Shown here piece after piece: positions 35,720 to 44,852 of a DNA stretch of 64,000 nucleotides. The stretch's first letter is position 1. Each line of letters begins with the position of its first letter. The position numbers and the translations under genes were made by a program. The DNA is taken from positions 3,844,001 through 3,908,000 of the forward strand of contig NZ_CP035042.1 of assembly GCF_009834345.1 (NCBI RefSeq). Reading direction: 5' to 3'. The notes beneath the pieces were generated by a model. The model searched no databases. It worked only from the letters and a program-made list of their open reading frames with translations, and was not told the DNA's origin. This DNA comes from Billgrantia tianxiuensis. Its GTDB lineage: Bacteria; Pseudomonadota; Gammaproteobacteria; Pseudomonadales; Halomonadaceae.

Positions 35720-35738
35720 GTCGCCAGCGATTGGCGAC
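35720..35738. terminator. Short hairpin between convergent genes
   Basis: GTCGCCA and TGGCGAC form a 7 bp perfect stem around GCGAT, between the methyltransferase fusion and adhP. There is no T-run, so termination is uncertain. Confidence 0.4.
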
Positions 35739-35753
35739 GAGAGAGCATTCGTT

Positions 35754-36782
35754 TCAGCTGGCCAGGTCGAGCACCACTCGGCCTTCGATCTTGCCTTCGT
35801 GAAGACGCTGGAAGACATCATTGATATTTTCCAACCGGTCGGTGCTCACCGTGGCCTTGACCTTGCCCTCACCGGCGAAGTCGAGCGACTCCTGCAGGTC
35901 CTGGCGGGTGCCGACGATGGAACCACGCACGGTGATGCCGTTGAGCACGGTCTCGAAGATCGGTAACGGGAAATTGCCGGGCGGCAGGCCGTTGAGTGAA
36001 ATGGTACCGCCGCGGCGCACCATGCCCTGGGCCTGCTCGAAGGCCTTGGGCGACACCGCCGTGACCAGCACGCCATGAGCGCCGCCGATGGTCCTCTTGA
36101 GATAGGCCACGGGATCGGTCTTGGCCGCGTTGACCGTAACGCTCGCCCCCAGCCGCTCGGCCAGCGCCAGCTTGGTGTCGTCAATGTCCACGGCGGCCAC
36201 GTTGAGGCCCATGGCCTTGGCGTACTGCACCGCCATGTGGCCCAGGCCGCCAATGCCAGAAATGACCACCCACTGGCCTGGGCGGGTGTCGGTGACCTTG
36301 AGTCCCTTGTAGACGGTGACGCCGGCGCACAGCACCGGAGCGACTTCGACGAATCCGACATTATCCGGCAGATGGCCGGCGTAGTCGGCCACCGCCAGGG
36401 TGTAGTCGGCGAAGCCACCGTTGACCGAATAGCCAGTGTTCTGCTGCGACTCGCACAGGGTTTCCCAGCCGCCCAGGCAGTGCTCGCAGTGGCCGCAGGC
36501 GGAGTGCAGCCAGGGCACGCCGATACGGTCGCCCTCCTTGAGGTGCTTGACCCCGGCGCCGACGGCGGCGACGTGGCCCACGCCTTCGTGGCCGGGAATG
36601 AAGGGCGGATTGGGCTTGACCGGCCAGTCGCCGTGGGCGGCGTGCAGGTCGGTATGGCATACGCCGGAGGCAGCGATCTTGACCAGCACCTCGCCGGGGC
36701 CGGGACGCGGTACCTCAACCTCCTCGATGGCAAGCGGTTCGCCGAACTTGCGCACCACGGCGGCTCTCATCGTCTTGTCCAT
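35754..36782 (-). CDS. adhP: Zinc-dependent alcohol dehydrogenase AdhP
   Basis: A 342-residue cytoplasmic medium-chain NAD-dependent alcohol dehydrogenase. The catalytic zinc ligands lie in [10 protein letters not shown] and GHEGVGHV. The structural zinc loop [15 protein letters not shown] is complete. The Rossmann motif GIGGLGHMA is followed by DIDDTK, whose Asp favours NAD over NADP. It matches the propanol-preferring AdhP group. It lies downstream of the aldehyde dehydrogenase gene on the same strand but behind a strong hairpin, so is probably expressed separately. Confidence 0.94.
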   Translation of the reverse strand: MDKTMRAAVVRKFGEPLAIEEVEVPRPGPGEVLVKIAASGVCHTDLHAAHGDWPVKPNPPFIPGHEGVGHVAAVGAGVKHLKEGDRIGVPWLHSACGHCEHCLGGWETLCESQQNTGYSVNGGFADYTLAVADYAGHLPDNVGFVEVAPVLCAGVTVYKGLKVTDTRPGQWVVISGIGGLGHMAVQYAKAMGLNVAAVDIDDTKLALAERLGASVTVNAAKTDPVAYLKRTIGGAHGVLVTAVSPKAFEQAQGMVRRGGTISLNGLPPGNFPLPIFETVLNGITVRGSIVGTRQDLQESLDFAGEGKVKATVSTDRLENINDVFQRLHEGKIEGRVVLDLAS

Positions 36783-36880
36783 AGCCTTGCTCTCCTTATC
36801 TCTCCTGTCGTGTCGGACGGCAGTTGCCGAGCGACGGAATTAACGCAATCGCCAGGGCCTGGAGTGGTGGGCCACTCTCG

Positions 36881-36916
36881 AAAAAAGAGGAAGGACGCCG
36901 CCCGGTCGGGCGGCGT
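36881..36916 (-). terminator. Terminator after the aldehyde dehydrogenase gene
   Basis: On the minus strand a perfect 10 bp stem (ACGCCGCCCG / CGGGCGGCGT, 36895-36916) is followed by CCTTCCTC and then TTTTTT at 36881-36886. Confidence 0.75.
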
Positions 36917-36934
36917 GATTCACGACATGCTGGC

Positions 36935-38455
36935 TCAGAAGAAGCCGAGCGGGTTGATGTCGTAACTGACCAGCAGGTTCTTGGTCTGCTGATAGTGCTC
37001 GAGCGCCACCTTATGGGTCTCGCGGCCGACGCCGGACTTCTTGTAGCCGCCGAAGGCGGCGTGAGCCGGATACTGGTGGTAGCAGTTGGTCCAGACGCGG
37101 CCGGCCTGGATGCCACGACCCATGCGGAAGGCGACGTTGATGTCGCGGCTCCACACCCCGGCGCCGAGGCCGAACTCGGTGTCGTTGGCGATGGCCAGCG
37201 CCTCGGCCTCGTCCTTGAAGGTGGTCACCGCCACCACCGGGCCGAAGATCTCCTCCTGGAACACACGCATCTTGTTGTTGCCCTTGAGCAGCGTCGGCTG
37301 GATGTAGTAGCCCTTGTCGTAGGCCGGATCGAAGCTCTCCTTGTCGCCGCCGGTGAGGAACTCGGCGCCCTCCTCGCGGGCGATGTCCATGTAGGACATG
37401 ATCTTGTCGAACTGCTCCTGGGAGGCCTGGGCGCCGACCTGAACGTCGGTGTCCAGCGGATTACCGCGCTTGATCTTGCCCACCCGCTCCATGACCTTGG
37501 CCATGAAGGCGTCGTAGATGTCTTCCTGGATCAGCGCCCGCGACGGGCAGGTGCACACCTCGCCCTGGTTGAAGAACGCCAGCACCAGGCCCTCGGCGGC
37601 CTTCTCGATGAACTCCGGCTCGGCGTCCATGATGTCGGCGAAATAGATGTTGGGCGACTTGCCGCCCAGCTCCACGGTGGAGGGAATGATGTTGTCGGCG
37701 GCGCACTTGAGGATATGCGCACCCACCGGGGTGGAGCCGGTAAAGGCGATCTTGGCGATACGCTTGCTGGTGGCCAGGGCCTGGCCCGCCTCGGCGCCGT
37801 AGCCGTTGACCACGTTGACCACGCCCGGCGGCAACAGGTCGCCGACCAGCTTCATCAGCTCGAGCACCGAGGCCGGGGTCTGCTCGGCGGGCTTGAGCAC
37901 CACGCAGTTGCCGGCAGCCAGCGCCGGTGCCAGCTTCCACACCGCCATCAGCAGCGGGAAGTTCCACGGGATGATCTGCCCCACCACGCCCAGCGGCTCG
38001 TGGAAGTGGTAGGAGACGGTGTTGGCGTCGATATCGGCCGCCGTGCCCTCCTGGGCGCGGATACAGCCGGCGAAGTAGCGGAAGTGGTCGATGGCCAGCG
38101 GCAGGTCGGCGTTGAGCGTCTCGCGCACCGCCTTGCCGTTGTCCCAGGTCTCGGCCACGGCCAGCATTTCCAGGTTCTGCTCGATGCGGTCGGCCATCTT
38201 GAGCAGGATGTTGCTGCGCTCGGTGGCTGAGGTCTTGCCCCAGGCGGGAGCGGCGGCGTGTGCGGCATCCAGCGCCTTCTCGATGTCTTCGGCGGTGGAG
38301 CGCGGGATCTGGCAGAACACTTCGCCGTTGACCGGGCTGACGTTGTCGAAATACTGGCCCTTCACCGGAGGCACGAACTCACCGCCGATGTAGTTGCCGT
38401 AGCGCTGTTCGAAGGTAATGACGGAACCGGACTGACCGGGATTGGCGTAGATCAT
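36935..38455 (-). CDS. NAD-dependent aldehyde dehydrogenase (ExaC/AldB-like)
   Basis: A 506-residue cytoplasmic aldehyde dehydrogenase. The general base lies in [10 protein letters not shown] and the nucleophile in [13 protein letters not shown], where two Cys flank Thr. The NAD site includes [10 protein letters not shown] and FTGSTPVG. The length and the C-terminal [14 protein letters not shown] agree with ExaC/AldB-type acetaldehyde dehydrogenases of ethanol oxidation. It lies 270 bp behind the PQQ alcohol dehydrogenase gene, behind a hairpin and a TACTACCAAAG motif, so it likely has its own promoter. It would oxidise the aldehyde made in the periplasm. Confidence 0.94.
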   Translation of the reverse strand: MIYANPGQSGSVITFEQRYGNYIGGEFVPPVKGQYFDNVSPVNGEVFCQIPRSTAEDIEKALDAAHAAAPAWGKTSATERSNILLKMADRIEQNLEMLAVAETWDNGKAVRETLNADLPLAIDHFRYFAGCIRAQEGTAADIDANTVSYHFHEPLGVVGQIIPWNFPLLMAVWKLAPALAAGNCVVLKPAEQTPASVLELMKLVGDLLPPGVVNVVNGYGAEAGQALATSKRIAKIAFTGSTPVGAHILKCAADNIIPSTVELGGKSPNIYFADIMDAEPEFIEKAAEGLVLAFFNQGEVCTCPSRALIQEDIYDAFMAKVMERVGKIKRGNPLDTDVQVGAQASQEQFDKIMSYMDIAREEGAEFLTGGDKESFDPAYDKGYYIQPTLLKGNNKMRVFQEEIFGPVVAVTTFKDEAEALAIANDTEFGLGAGVWSRDINVAFRMGRGIQAGRVWTNCYHQYPAHAAFGGYKKSGVGRETHKVALEHYQQTKNLLVSYDINPLGFF

Positions 38456-38677
38456 GATGCATGCTCCTGGGTTGCGTTGTTGTTGCTCAGTGGTGGCTGA
38501 AGGCAGCGATGGCTGCAGCTTTCACGGGCCACCAATATGCTGTGTTCAAAATGGCTCCCCTTGCTTCTCTCGTCCGGCGCGCCAGAGATTGCCAAGTGGT
38601 GTTGGCCGGCCTCAGTTCGCAGTGTAGATAACCTTGAGGTGCGTACCTCATCCTCCCTTGGGGGCATTGGGGAGGGT

Positions 38678-38688
38678 CTTTGGTAGTA
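38678..38688 (-). promoter_or_regulatory. Shared motif TACTACCAAAG upstream of the aldehyde dehydrogenase gene
   Basis: On the minus strand TACTACCAAAG lies about 225 bp before the gene start. Similar words precede the PQQ alcohol dehydrogenase gene (40637-40647) and the cytochrome c gene (44200-44210), all in the same orientation. It may be the site of the locus response regulator. Confidence 0.4.
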
Positions 38689-38690
38689 GG

Positions 38691-38717
38691 CTGCCGGGCC
38701 CGCTTCGGGCCCGGCAG
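38691..38717 (-). terminator. Hairpin after the PQQ alcohol dehydrogenase gene
   Basis: A perfect 12 bp stem (CTGCCGGGCCCG / CGGGCCCGGCAG) with a 3-base loop starts eight bases past the exaA-like stop. There is no T-run; the shared motif TACTACCAAAG follows almost at once. Confidence 0.65.
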
Positions 38718-38724
38718 ACTGGGC

Positions 38725-40503
38725 CTACTGCGCGTACTCTCGCGGCAGCTTGAAGGTCCACAGCATGCCGCCCTGGTTGAAGTTCTTGATCACCTCGGCG
38801 ACCTCGCCGCCCCACAGCGGCACCGCGCCGCCCCAGCCCGAGGCCACCGAGACGTACTGCTCGCCGTCCATCTCCCAGGTGATCGGCGTGCCGACCACGC
38901 CCGAGCCGGTGTTGAAGCCCCACAGCTCCTCGCCGGTGGTGGCATCGAATGCCTTCAGGTAACCCTCGGGCGTGCCAGTGAATACCAGGTTGCCGGCAGT
39001 GGTCATCACGCCGCCCCACAGCGGCGCACGATTCTCGTAGCGCCACACTTCCTCGCCGGTGCGCGGATCGACCGCCCGCAGCACGCCGATGAAGTCGTCG
39101 TTGATGGGCCGGATGGTGAAGCCGGCCCCCAGATAGGCCGCCCCCTTGCGGTAGGAGACCGGCTCGTTCCAGATGTCCATCATCCACTCGTTGGAGGGAA
39201 TGTAGAAAAGGCCGGTATCCTGGCTGTAGGCCATGGGGTTCCAGTTCTTGGCCCCGAGGAAGGCCGGATACGCCTCCACCGCCTCGCCTCGCTCACCCTC
39301 GGCATCGGCCGGGTTGCCCGGACGCCCCGCGGGGTTGTAGATGGGGCGGCCGTTCTCGTCGAGACCCTCGGCCCAGCTGATCTTGTCGGCAAACGGGAAG
39401 CCGCGAATGAACTCGCCGCTCTCGCGGTTGAGCACGTAGAAGAAGCCGTTGCGATCCGCGGTGGCCGCGGCCTTGACCAGGCTGCCGTTCTCCTCGTAGT
39501 CGAAGGAGATCACCTCGTTGACACCGTCGTAGTCCCAGCCGTCGTTGGGCGTGGCCTGGAAGTGCCACTTGATGGTGCCGTCATCCGGATCGATGGCCAG
39601 CCGAGACGAGGTGTAGAGGTTGTCGCCGGGGCGCAGGTGCGAGTTCCACGGCCCCGGGTTGCCGGTACCGATCAATAGGCTGTGGGTGTCGGCATCGTAG
39701 AAGCCGCCCAGCCAGGGCGCACCGCCGCCCTGCTGCCACATGTCGCCCGGCCAGGTCTGCCCCGCCTCACCGCCGGTAATGCCGTTCTCGACCGCCTCGC
39801 CGTTCTCGAAGACGTAGCCCATGTGGCCCTCGATCACCGGCCGGGTCCACAGCTCGTCCCCGGTCTCGGCATCGAAGGCATAGACGGTACCCACCACGCC
39901 GAACTCGCCCCCGGCCACCCCAGTGATGATCTTGCCATCGATCACGATGGGTGCCGCCGAGATTGCATGGCCCGCCTGGTAGTCGGCCACGCGCTTGATC
40001 CACTGCACGTTGCCGGTTTCGCGGTCGAGGGCCACCAGGCGCGCATCCAGCGTGCCGAAATAGACCTTGTCGCCGTAGATGGCCGCACCGCGGTTGACCA
40101 CGTCACAGCAGGGCATGATGCCATCGGGCAAACGCGCCTCGTACTGCCAGATCTCCTCGCCGGTATGCGCATCCACCGCCCACATACGCGAGTAGGAGCC
40201 GGTGATGTACATGACGCCATCCTTGACCAACGGCTGCGACTCCTGGCCGCGCTGCTTCTCGCCACCGAAGGAGAAGGCCCACACCGGCCTCAACTGATGG
40301 ACGTTGTCGGTATTGAGGGTCGTCAGCGGGCTGTAGCGCTGGCCGTGCAGCCCCATGCCGTTGGTGACGACCTGATCGGTGGCCAGGTGATCGTTGAGCA
40401 TGTCGTCGAAGGTGACGGCCTGGACCTGGGTGGAAATGGCGACGGCAAGGGTCGTCAGGGCAAAAGGCCTGGCCAGCTTGCCGAAGGGAATTGGCTGGAT
40501 CAT
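38725..40503 (-). CDS. exaA: PQQ-dependent alcohol dehydrogenase with DYD (lanthanide-type) signature
   Basis: A 592-residue periplasmic quinoprotein of the ExaA/PedE/PedH group. The signal peptide ends near TQVQA (residue 29). Eight beta-propeller blades carry tryptophan-docking repeats such as [12 protein letters not shown]. The adjacent-Cys disulfide over PQQ is C132-C133 (MPCCDV). Metal ligands are E200 (AGGEFG), N282 (GTGNPGP) and the catalytic base D324. Residue 326 is Asp, giving D324-Y325-D326 ([11 protein letters not shown]); in XoxF, ExaF and PedH this extra Asp marks lanthanide dependence, whereas calcium enzymes carry a smaller residue there. It oxidises ethanol and other alcohols, passing electrons to cytochrome c. 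Confidence 0.93.
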   Translation of the reverse strand: MIQPIPFGKLARPFALTTLAVAISTQVQAVTFDDMLNDHLATDQVVTNGMGLHGQRYSPLTTLNTDNVHQLRPVWAFSFGGEKQRGQESQPLVKDGVMYITGSYSRMWAVDAHTGEEIWQYEARLPDGIMPCCDVVNRGAAIYGDKVYFGTLDARLVALDRETGNVQWIKRVADYQAGHAISAAPIVIDGKIITGVAGGEFGVVGTVYAFDAETGDELWTRPVIEGHMGYVFENGEAVENGITGGEAGQTWPGDMWQQGGGAPWLGGFYDADTHSLLIGTGNPGPWNSHLRPGDNLYTSSRLAIDPDDGTIKWHFQATPNDGWDYDGVNEVISFDYEENGSLVKAAATADRNGFFYVLNRESGEFIRGFPFADKISWAEGLDENGRPIYNPAGRPGNPADAEGERGEAVEAYPAFLGAKNWNPMAYSQDTGLFYIPSNEWMMDIWNEPVSYRKGAAYLGAGFTIRPINDDFIGVLRAVDPRTGEEVWRYENRAPLWGGVMTTAGNLVFTGTPEGYLKAFDATTGEELWGFNTGSGVVGTPITWEMDGEQYVSVASGWGGAVPLWGGEVAEVIKNFNQGGMLWTFKLPREYAQ

Positions 40504-40636
40504 GACGCTCTCCGAAGGGGCAGTGAGTCAACGGTTGTTATTCGGGTTCCAGCGCCTTCGAACCGGCGCCTCGCCTCTCAATCTGTGCCATCGTTGACTG
40601 GCCGGCCATGGCCAACAGGGACGACACACCCTCCTC

Positions 40637-40647
40637 TCTTGGTCGTA
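40637..40647 (-). promoter_or_regulatory. Shared motif TACGACCAAGA upstream of the PQQ alcohol dehydrogenase gene
   Basis: On the minus strand TACGACCAAGA occurs about 135 bp before the exaA-like start. It aligns with TACTACCAAAG (38678) and TACTACCAAGG (44200). Confidence 0.4.
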
Positions 40648-40702
40648 CTACCTAACGAAATCGAACACGAAAAAGTCCGCTTATAATGAAAAAAGCCACC
40701 CT

Positions 40703-40723
40703 CTTTCATTCAAGAAATGAAAG
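40703..40723. promoter_or_regulatory. Inverted repeat CTTTCATT-N5-AATGAAAG
   Basis: A perfect 8 bp inverted repeat in the 278 bp gap between the metallohydrolase gene and the exaA-like gene, in an AT-rich stretch that also holds TATAAT. It could be a regulator site or a weak terminator of the upstream gene. Confidence 0.4.
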
Positions 40724-40781
40724 TAGAATGGCAAGCCATGCGCGACATGAAGTGGTAGAAATAAATCAGCGCTTCGTCAGC

Positions 40782-41726
40782 TCACCCTCCCTCGGAAATC
40801 AATGCGAGAGCCTCGCGTTCATAGCGCCCATAAAGATGACTGACGCTACGGATCAGCTCATGGCGAGCGACGGCAATCTCGTCGAATCGCTCGGGAATGG
40901 GCAGCGCCATGACTTCGCTTGCGGTCAGCCCCTGGCGGGCTGCCTCGCGCAGGGTGTCGTCCAGCCAGCCGAGGTAGTCATGCATCTGCTCGAAGGGAAC
41001 CGTGCCTTCCACCACCGGGCCGTGGCCAGGCACCAGGTAGCGAAAATCGAGTGCTTCCAGCTCACGCAGCTCCTCGCGCCAGACGTCCAGCCCCGGGGTG
41101 TGCGGCGTGGTTGGCGCGCGCTGGTAGAACACCAGGTCAGCGGCCAGCAGTACGCCGGCCGTATGGTCGAGCAGCACCAGGTCGGCTCCGGAGTGGCCGC
41201 TCATGGCAATCAATTCGATATCGCGACCATCCAGCGTCATGCGGCCCGGCGTGATCCCTCGGGTGGGAAGCACGACCTCGGTACCGCGCATCCAGTCGCC
41301 CAAGGCTCGATAGAGATTGTCGGAGAAGTCGTCGCCCTGCTCGGCGAGGCGCTGAATGGTGCCCTCCAGGGCGTAGAGCGACTCCGGATCGAAGGCCTGG
41401 TTACCGAAGACATGGTCGGGGTGGTGATGCGAAAGAAATACGTGAGTGACAGGCAGGTCGGTCACCGTCCCGATCGTCTCACGCATCTGCTCGCCATAGC
41501 GTCGCGTGGGGCCGGTGTCGAAGACGATCACACCCGCGTCGGTCACGATGAAGGCGGTGTTGACGATATTGCCACCATTGTCGCGTGCAAAATCCTCGGT
41601 CACGCCTTCGAACAGCCACACCCCCTGGGCGATTTCCACTGGCTGAAGCGCATAACGGTAGTCGTCGGCCAAGGCGACGTGACAGCCAAGGGCCAAGCTG
41701 ATGAGCAGCAAAATCAGGTAGCGCAT
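40782..41726 (-). CDS. Quinoprotein relay system zinc metallohydrolase (MBL fold)
   Basis: A 314-residue secreted metallo-beta-lactamase-fold protein. The signal peptide ends near HVALA (residue 20). The zinc motif SHHHPDHVFGN and later His residues (MSGHSGAD, VPGHGPV) are intact. Members of this family are found beside PQQ dehydrogenases with SoxYZ-like carriers. The actual reaction is not known. It lies two bases after the SoxYZ-like gene in one operon. Confidence 0.87.
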   Translation of the reverse strand: MRYLILLLISLALGCHVALADDYRYALQPVEIAQGVWLFEGVTEDFARDNGGNIVNTAFIVTDAGVIVFDTGPTRRYGEQMRETIGTVTDLPVTHVFLSHHHPDHVFGNQAFDPESLYALEGTIQRLAEQGDDFSDNLYRALGDWMRGTEVVLPTRGITPGRMTLDGRDIELIAMSGHSGADLVLLDHTAGVLLAADLVFYQRAPTTPHTPGLDVWREELRELEALDFRYLVPGHGPVVEGTVPFEQMHDYLGWLDDTLREAARQGLTASEVMALPIPERFDEIAVARHELIRSVSHLYGRYEREALALISEGG

Positions 41727-41728
41727 GC

Positions 41729-42562
41729 TCAGCCTCCCAACCGGCTTTCGAAGACATTACCACCGTTGTCGCGCATCCATAGGGTGATGCCGTCCTCCTT
41801 CCCATCGTGCTCCAGGTCGAAGACGAACAGCGGGTTCTCGGAGGCCGATTCGGATAGCGACATGCTGGCGAGGCGTCCCTGATCGCTGGCGCCGCGCAGC
41901 TCCAGATGCTCGATGTGAAAGCGCGGAATATGGCTCACCATGCCGGAGTCCATCGGGTGCATCAGTTGCGCCTTCAGGCGGGCGCCGGCCAGACCGCCGG
42001 CCGGGCTGAACAGGGCGCCACGCAGTTGGCCGAAGCTGGCTGCCCAGTCGGGATTGCTGGCGGTGGCGCTGGGCGCGGTACAGCCGCCTCCGGCAGCCTC
42101 CACGTGAGCGCTGCCGACGTGCCAGCGGCCCTGTTCGTCGCGTACCGCAGCGCGCACGGTGGAGGCCTGCTGGATACGAAAGTTGAGCGCGACGGTGCGC
42201 ACCTCGGCCGCCTCGGGTCGCAGGGTGAAGAGATGCGGCACCGGGTTGAGATCGATCCAGGTAACGACCTCCGCCACCTCATGTTCGAAGGCCGAGAGAT
42301 CCACGGTCAGCGGCACCTGGGTCGCATCCTCGGCGAAGTGCGGCACCTTGAGCACGACCCGGTCGCTGTGGCGGATGTCGGCGGCCTCGCCCAGGTAGCG
42401 CGCCAGGTTGTAATGCCACATCGGCGAGCGGTAGGGATCCTCGGGCGGCTCAGCCAGCGCCGCTCCGACGAGCAGCCAATACAAGACAGTCAACTGGCTC
42501 AGCGCGACCAGCCAGCCGCACCAACGCCTCCTGTCGCGGTAAGTCGGTCGCATGGCCGTCAC
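41729..42562 (-). CDS. Quinoprotein dehydrogenase-associated SoxYZ-like carrier protein
   Basis: A 277-residue protein with an N-terminal membrane/signal segment (VALSQLTVLYWLLVGAALA). It combines SoxY- and SoxZ-like beta-sandwich domains. The swinging-arm Cys lies at C161 in AAGGGCTAPS, the SoxY-type GGC site, here internal instead of terminal as in SoxY. The second half (AQLMHPMDSGMVSH and the final VFESRLGG) is SoxZ-like. It overlaps the upstream binding-protein gene by four bases. Such proteins probably carry a substrate or sulfur adduct in the periplasm near PQQ enzymes; the function is not established. Confidence 0.85.
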   Translation of the reverse strand: MTAMRPTYRDRRRWCGWLVALSQLTVLYWLLVGAALAEPPEDPYRSPMWHYNLARYLGEAADIRHSDRVVLKVPHFAEDATQVPLTVDLSAFEHEVAEVVTWIDLNPVPHLFTLRPEAAEVRTVALNFRIQQASTVRAAVRDEQGRWHVGSAHVEAAGGGCTAPSATASNPDWAASFGQLRGALFSPAGGLAGARLKAQLMHPMDSGMVSHIPRFHIEHLELRGASDQGRLASMSLSESASENPLFVFDLEHDGKEDGITLWMRDNGGNVFESRLGG

Positions 42563-43539
42563 TCCGCCGGGCCGAGGATCTCGGCATAGAAGTCGGGAGT
42601 GCGATAGACGAGGCCATGGGCCTGGAAGACGTCGTTCAGGCTACCGTCGCGTACCGCCCGGTCGACGATCGCCTCGATGGCGTAGCCCAGTTGGCGGTGG
42701 CTGTCGCGCACCGCCATGCCGATATCCCACTGCTGGCGGGAGATACCCGGAAAGAGCGTATCGGCAAGGCGAAAGTCGCGCTCGGGGAACTGTGCCACGA
42801 AGTGCTCGAGCTCGCCGCGCATGGCCATTATCCCGGCCACCTCTCCTCGCTCCATGGCGGCGAAAGCGTCACCGACGTCGCGATAGTGGCGTACGTTGTC
42901 GCGCAGCTGACCGGCCATTGTGGCCGTTAGGTAGGTCGCCGGCAGGGTGTCGTATTCGGCGCCGATACGCGCTTGGCGAAAGCTGCCCAGGGTGGGCGCT
43001 TGTGTCAGTTGTCCAGCGTCGTAGGCGATGGCCCACTGCTCCTGCTGGTAGGGGCCGAACATCACCACGCTCTTGTTGATGTACTCGCCGGTGGAGTCGC
43101 GCATGTAGGAGAAGTTGCGGTCGTAAGGTACGCGCAGCATGACGTCGGCCACCTGGGTCGGGCGCAGATAGTGGCCGCGTGAAACGTTGTTGCCGAGATC
43201 CCGCCCCAGGCTCTCGCCCGGTGTGATCCAGAACGGCCGGAATTCCACGCCCAGCCCATCGGCAATGGCACGGCCGATCTCGGCATCGATGCCGCGCGCC
43301 TCGCCATGTTCGTCGCGATAGGAGTAGGGGGGAAAGTTCTCGTACAGCCCCACATTGAGATGTCCCGATGCCACCACCTCATCGAGATCGCGCAGCGCCG
43401 GGCGACGCAACAGCTCGGCACTCGACTCGCCGCCCGCCACCTCGACGGCGGCAACGCGCAGCGCCACCGTCGAGAGTTCCGTGCCCCAGGCCGGCGTCAG
43501 GCACAGCAGCGTTAGCGCAAAGACAAAACCCTTCCACAT
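42559..43539 (-). CDS. MxaJ/XoxJ-like periplasmic binding protein of the PQQ dehydrogenase
   Basis: A 326-residue secreted protein of the type 3 solute-binding fold. The signal peptide ends near TPAWG. HLNVGLYENFPPYSYRDEHG and ARGIDAEIGRAIADGLG are the family's start; SVVMFGPYQQEQWAIAYD lies mid-protein. Proteins of this type beside PQQ dehydrogenases (MxaJ, XoxJ) are thought to bind and activate the dehydrogenase instead of importing a solute, and no permease is adjacent. The ATG at 43539 has GGAGGAA before it and is chosen over an upstream frame extension to 43731. Confidence 0.85.
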   Translation of the reverse strand: MWKGFVFALTLLCLTPAWGTELSTVALRVAAVEVAGGESSAELLRRPALRDLDEVVASGHLNVGLYENFPPYSYRDEHGEARGIDAEIGRAIADGLGVEFRPFWITPGESLGRDLGNNVSRGHYLRPTQVADVMLRVPYDRNFSYMRDSTGEYINKSVVMFGPYQQEQWAIAYDAGQLTQAPTLGSFRQARIGAEYDTLPATYLTATMAGQLRDNVRHYRDVGDAFAAMERGEVAGIMAMRGELEHFVAQFPERDFRLADTLFPGISRQQWDIGMAVRDSHRQLGYAIEAIVDRAVRDGSLNDVFQAHGLVYRTPDFYAEILGPAE

Positions 43540-43601
43540 ATGCACTTCCTCCCGACGCGGCTTCCTGGTGTGATTTCCCTCAGGAAACGCTGAACAAATC
43601 C

Positions 43602-44060
43602 TCAGGGTGACACCGATTCGATATAGGTCTTGATCGCCCAGATGGCCGTCTGGTCGAGGTTCGCCTTGAATGAGGGCATGCCCCGCTCGGTGCCGTTGAG
43701 CACGCGCTGGATGAAGTACTCGTCGTCCCATTCCTCGAGCTCGCGCAGGTCCGGGGTCAAACCACCCGACTTGGCCTGGATGCCGTGGCAGACGGCGCAG
43801 TTGCCGGCATAGCCGCGCTCGCCCACGGCGACGGCCGTGTCATGCTCCTCTGCGTGCTGATTGCCTGGCCGGAACGGGTTCTCCATCAGGGGCGCCTCGC
43901 CCAGGTCGGGCAGCCCCTGGGTGTCGACCTCCTGCGGCGTGACATCTCCATGCCCCAGGGCAACGCTGGCGGCACCCAGCGACAGGCCGAGAAGCGAAGC
44001 GACGGCGGTGCGTCGGACGAAAGCGGTCAGGGAGACGGCTGGGGTAGTCGTGGGGTTCAT
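43602..44060 (-). CDS. Cytochrome c (c550/PedF type), electron acceptor of the PQQ dehydrogenase
   Basis: A 152-residue periplasmic monoheme cytochrome. The signal peptide ends near VALGHG (residue 37). The heme site is CAVCH, and the sixth ligand is probably the Met in ERGMPSFKANL. It resembles the c550 that takes electrons from quinoprotein ethanol dehydrogenase. It heads the minus-strand group that runs to the PQQ dehydrogenase, and the divergent region before it (44061-44353) carries the TACTACCAAGG motif. Confidence 0.9.
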   Translation of the reverse strand: MNPTTTPAVSLTAFVRRTAVASLLGLSLGAASVALGHGDVTPQEVDTQGLPDLGEAPLMENPFRPGNQHAEEHDTAVAVGERGYAGNCAVCHGIQAKSGGLTPDLRELEEWDDEYFIQRVLNGTERGMPSFKANLDQTAIWAIKTYIESVSP

Positions 44061-44199
44061 GGGGGCACCTGCTTATTGACGTTGTCGTGACGATTCACCC
44101 TGGGCTGCCGCGATGCGCTTGGACCACGGCAGGTTGAATCGAGTCTAGGTAGCGCACCGGCGCCACCGCATCGCCACTTTCCGGCTCTTCGCCGTCCTT

Positions 44200-44210
44200 C
44201 CTTGGTAGTA
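44200..44210 (-). promoter_or_regulatory. Shared motif TACTACCAAGG in the divergent region
   Basis: On the minus strand TACTACCAAGG lies 140 bp before the cytochrome c gene and 144 bp before the plus-strand cupredoxin-like gene. It is close to the words at 38678 and 40637. One site could serve both directions. Confidence 0.4.
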
Positions 44211-44353
44211 GTTCGCTCTGACCACAGTGCTCCCGTCTTACGCCCTTGGGAGGAGCGCAAGGGCTCCATGGTGTCATGGGCCGGCTCGGGACGAAGTGCT
44301 GAACTGCTCCATACCCCCGCGCAGATATGCACCACGACAACAAGGAAAACGAC

Positions 44354-44821
44354 ATGCCTTACGCACCCTCCGCCTCGCCGGCCACACGCTCCACACGCCG
44401 TTATGTCAGCGCGCTACTCGCCGCGGCGCTCGGTTTCTCATCCTCCCTGGCCTTGGCCGCCGGGGACCTGGCCAACCGACCAGAGCGCCTGGAGCGTCTG
44501 GTGATCGGCACCGGCGAGAGCATGCTCGGCGTCTCGGTGCGCGAGCATCAACTGGAAACCGGCCAGTCCTACCGCCTGGTGATCGAGGCCACCGGCATGC
44601 AGGAGTGCGCCTGGGTCGCCCCCGGCTTCTTCAAGAATGCCTGGCTGCGCAAGGTCGAGGTGGGCAATGTCGAGATCAAGGCACCCACCCTGACCGAGCT
44701 GGAATTCGAACGGGAGGGCGAGGCAGAGCTGTTCTTCGTCCCCATCCGCCCCGGCACCTACGAGTGGGCCTGCGCCGGCCTGGAAGAGCGCGGCGTGAGC
44801 GGCACCTTCGTCGTGCAGTGA
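44354..44821 (+). CDS. Small secreted cupredoxin-like protein
   Basis: A 155-residue protein with a signal peptide ending near LALAAG (residue 37). The mature part is all-beta and ends in FFVPIRPGTYEWACAGLEERGVSGTFVV, cited here by its core PGTYEWACAG. This is a cupredoxin C-terminal hairpin in which the Cys is present but the usual downstream His and Met ligands are replaced by Leu and Val, so a normal type 1 copper site is unlikely. AAGGA precedes the ATG at 44354. It is the first of five plus-strand genes ending with an ABC-2 permease. Confidence 0.65.
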   Translation: MPYAPSASPATRSTRRYVSALLAAALGFSSSLALAAGDLANRPERLERLVIGTGESMLGVSVREHQLETGQSYRLVIEATGMQECAWVAPGFFKNAWLRKVEVGNVEIKAPTLTELEFEREGEAELFFVPIRPGTYEWACAGLEERGVSGTFVVQ

Positions 44822-44852
44822 CGAACGCGAGCCTCGCGACAAGGAGCCCATC

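Noticed and set aside
40681..40690. TATAAT on the plus strand as a promoter
   Set aside because: No plus-strand gene follows and no good -35 is seen; probably chance in an AT-rich gap.
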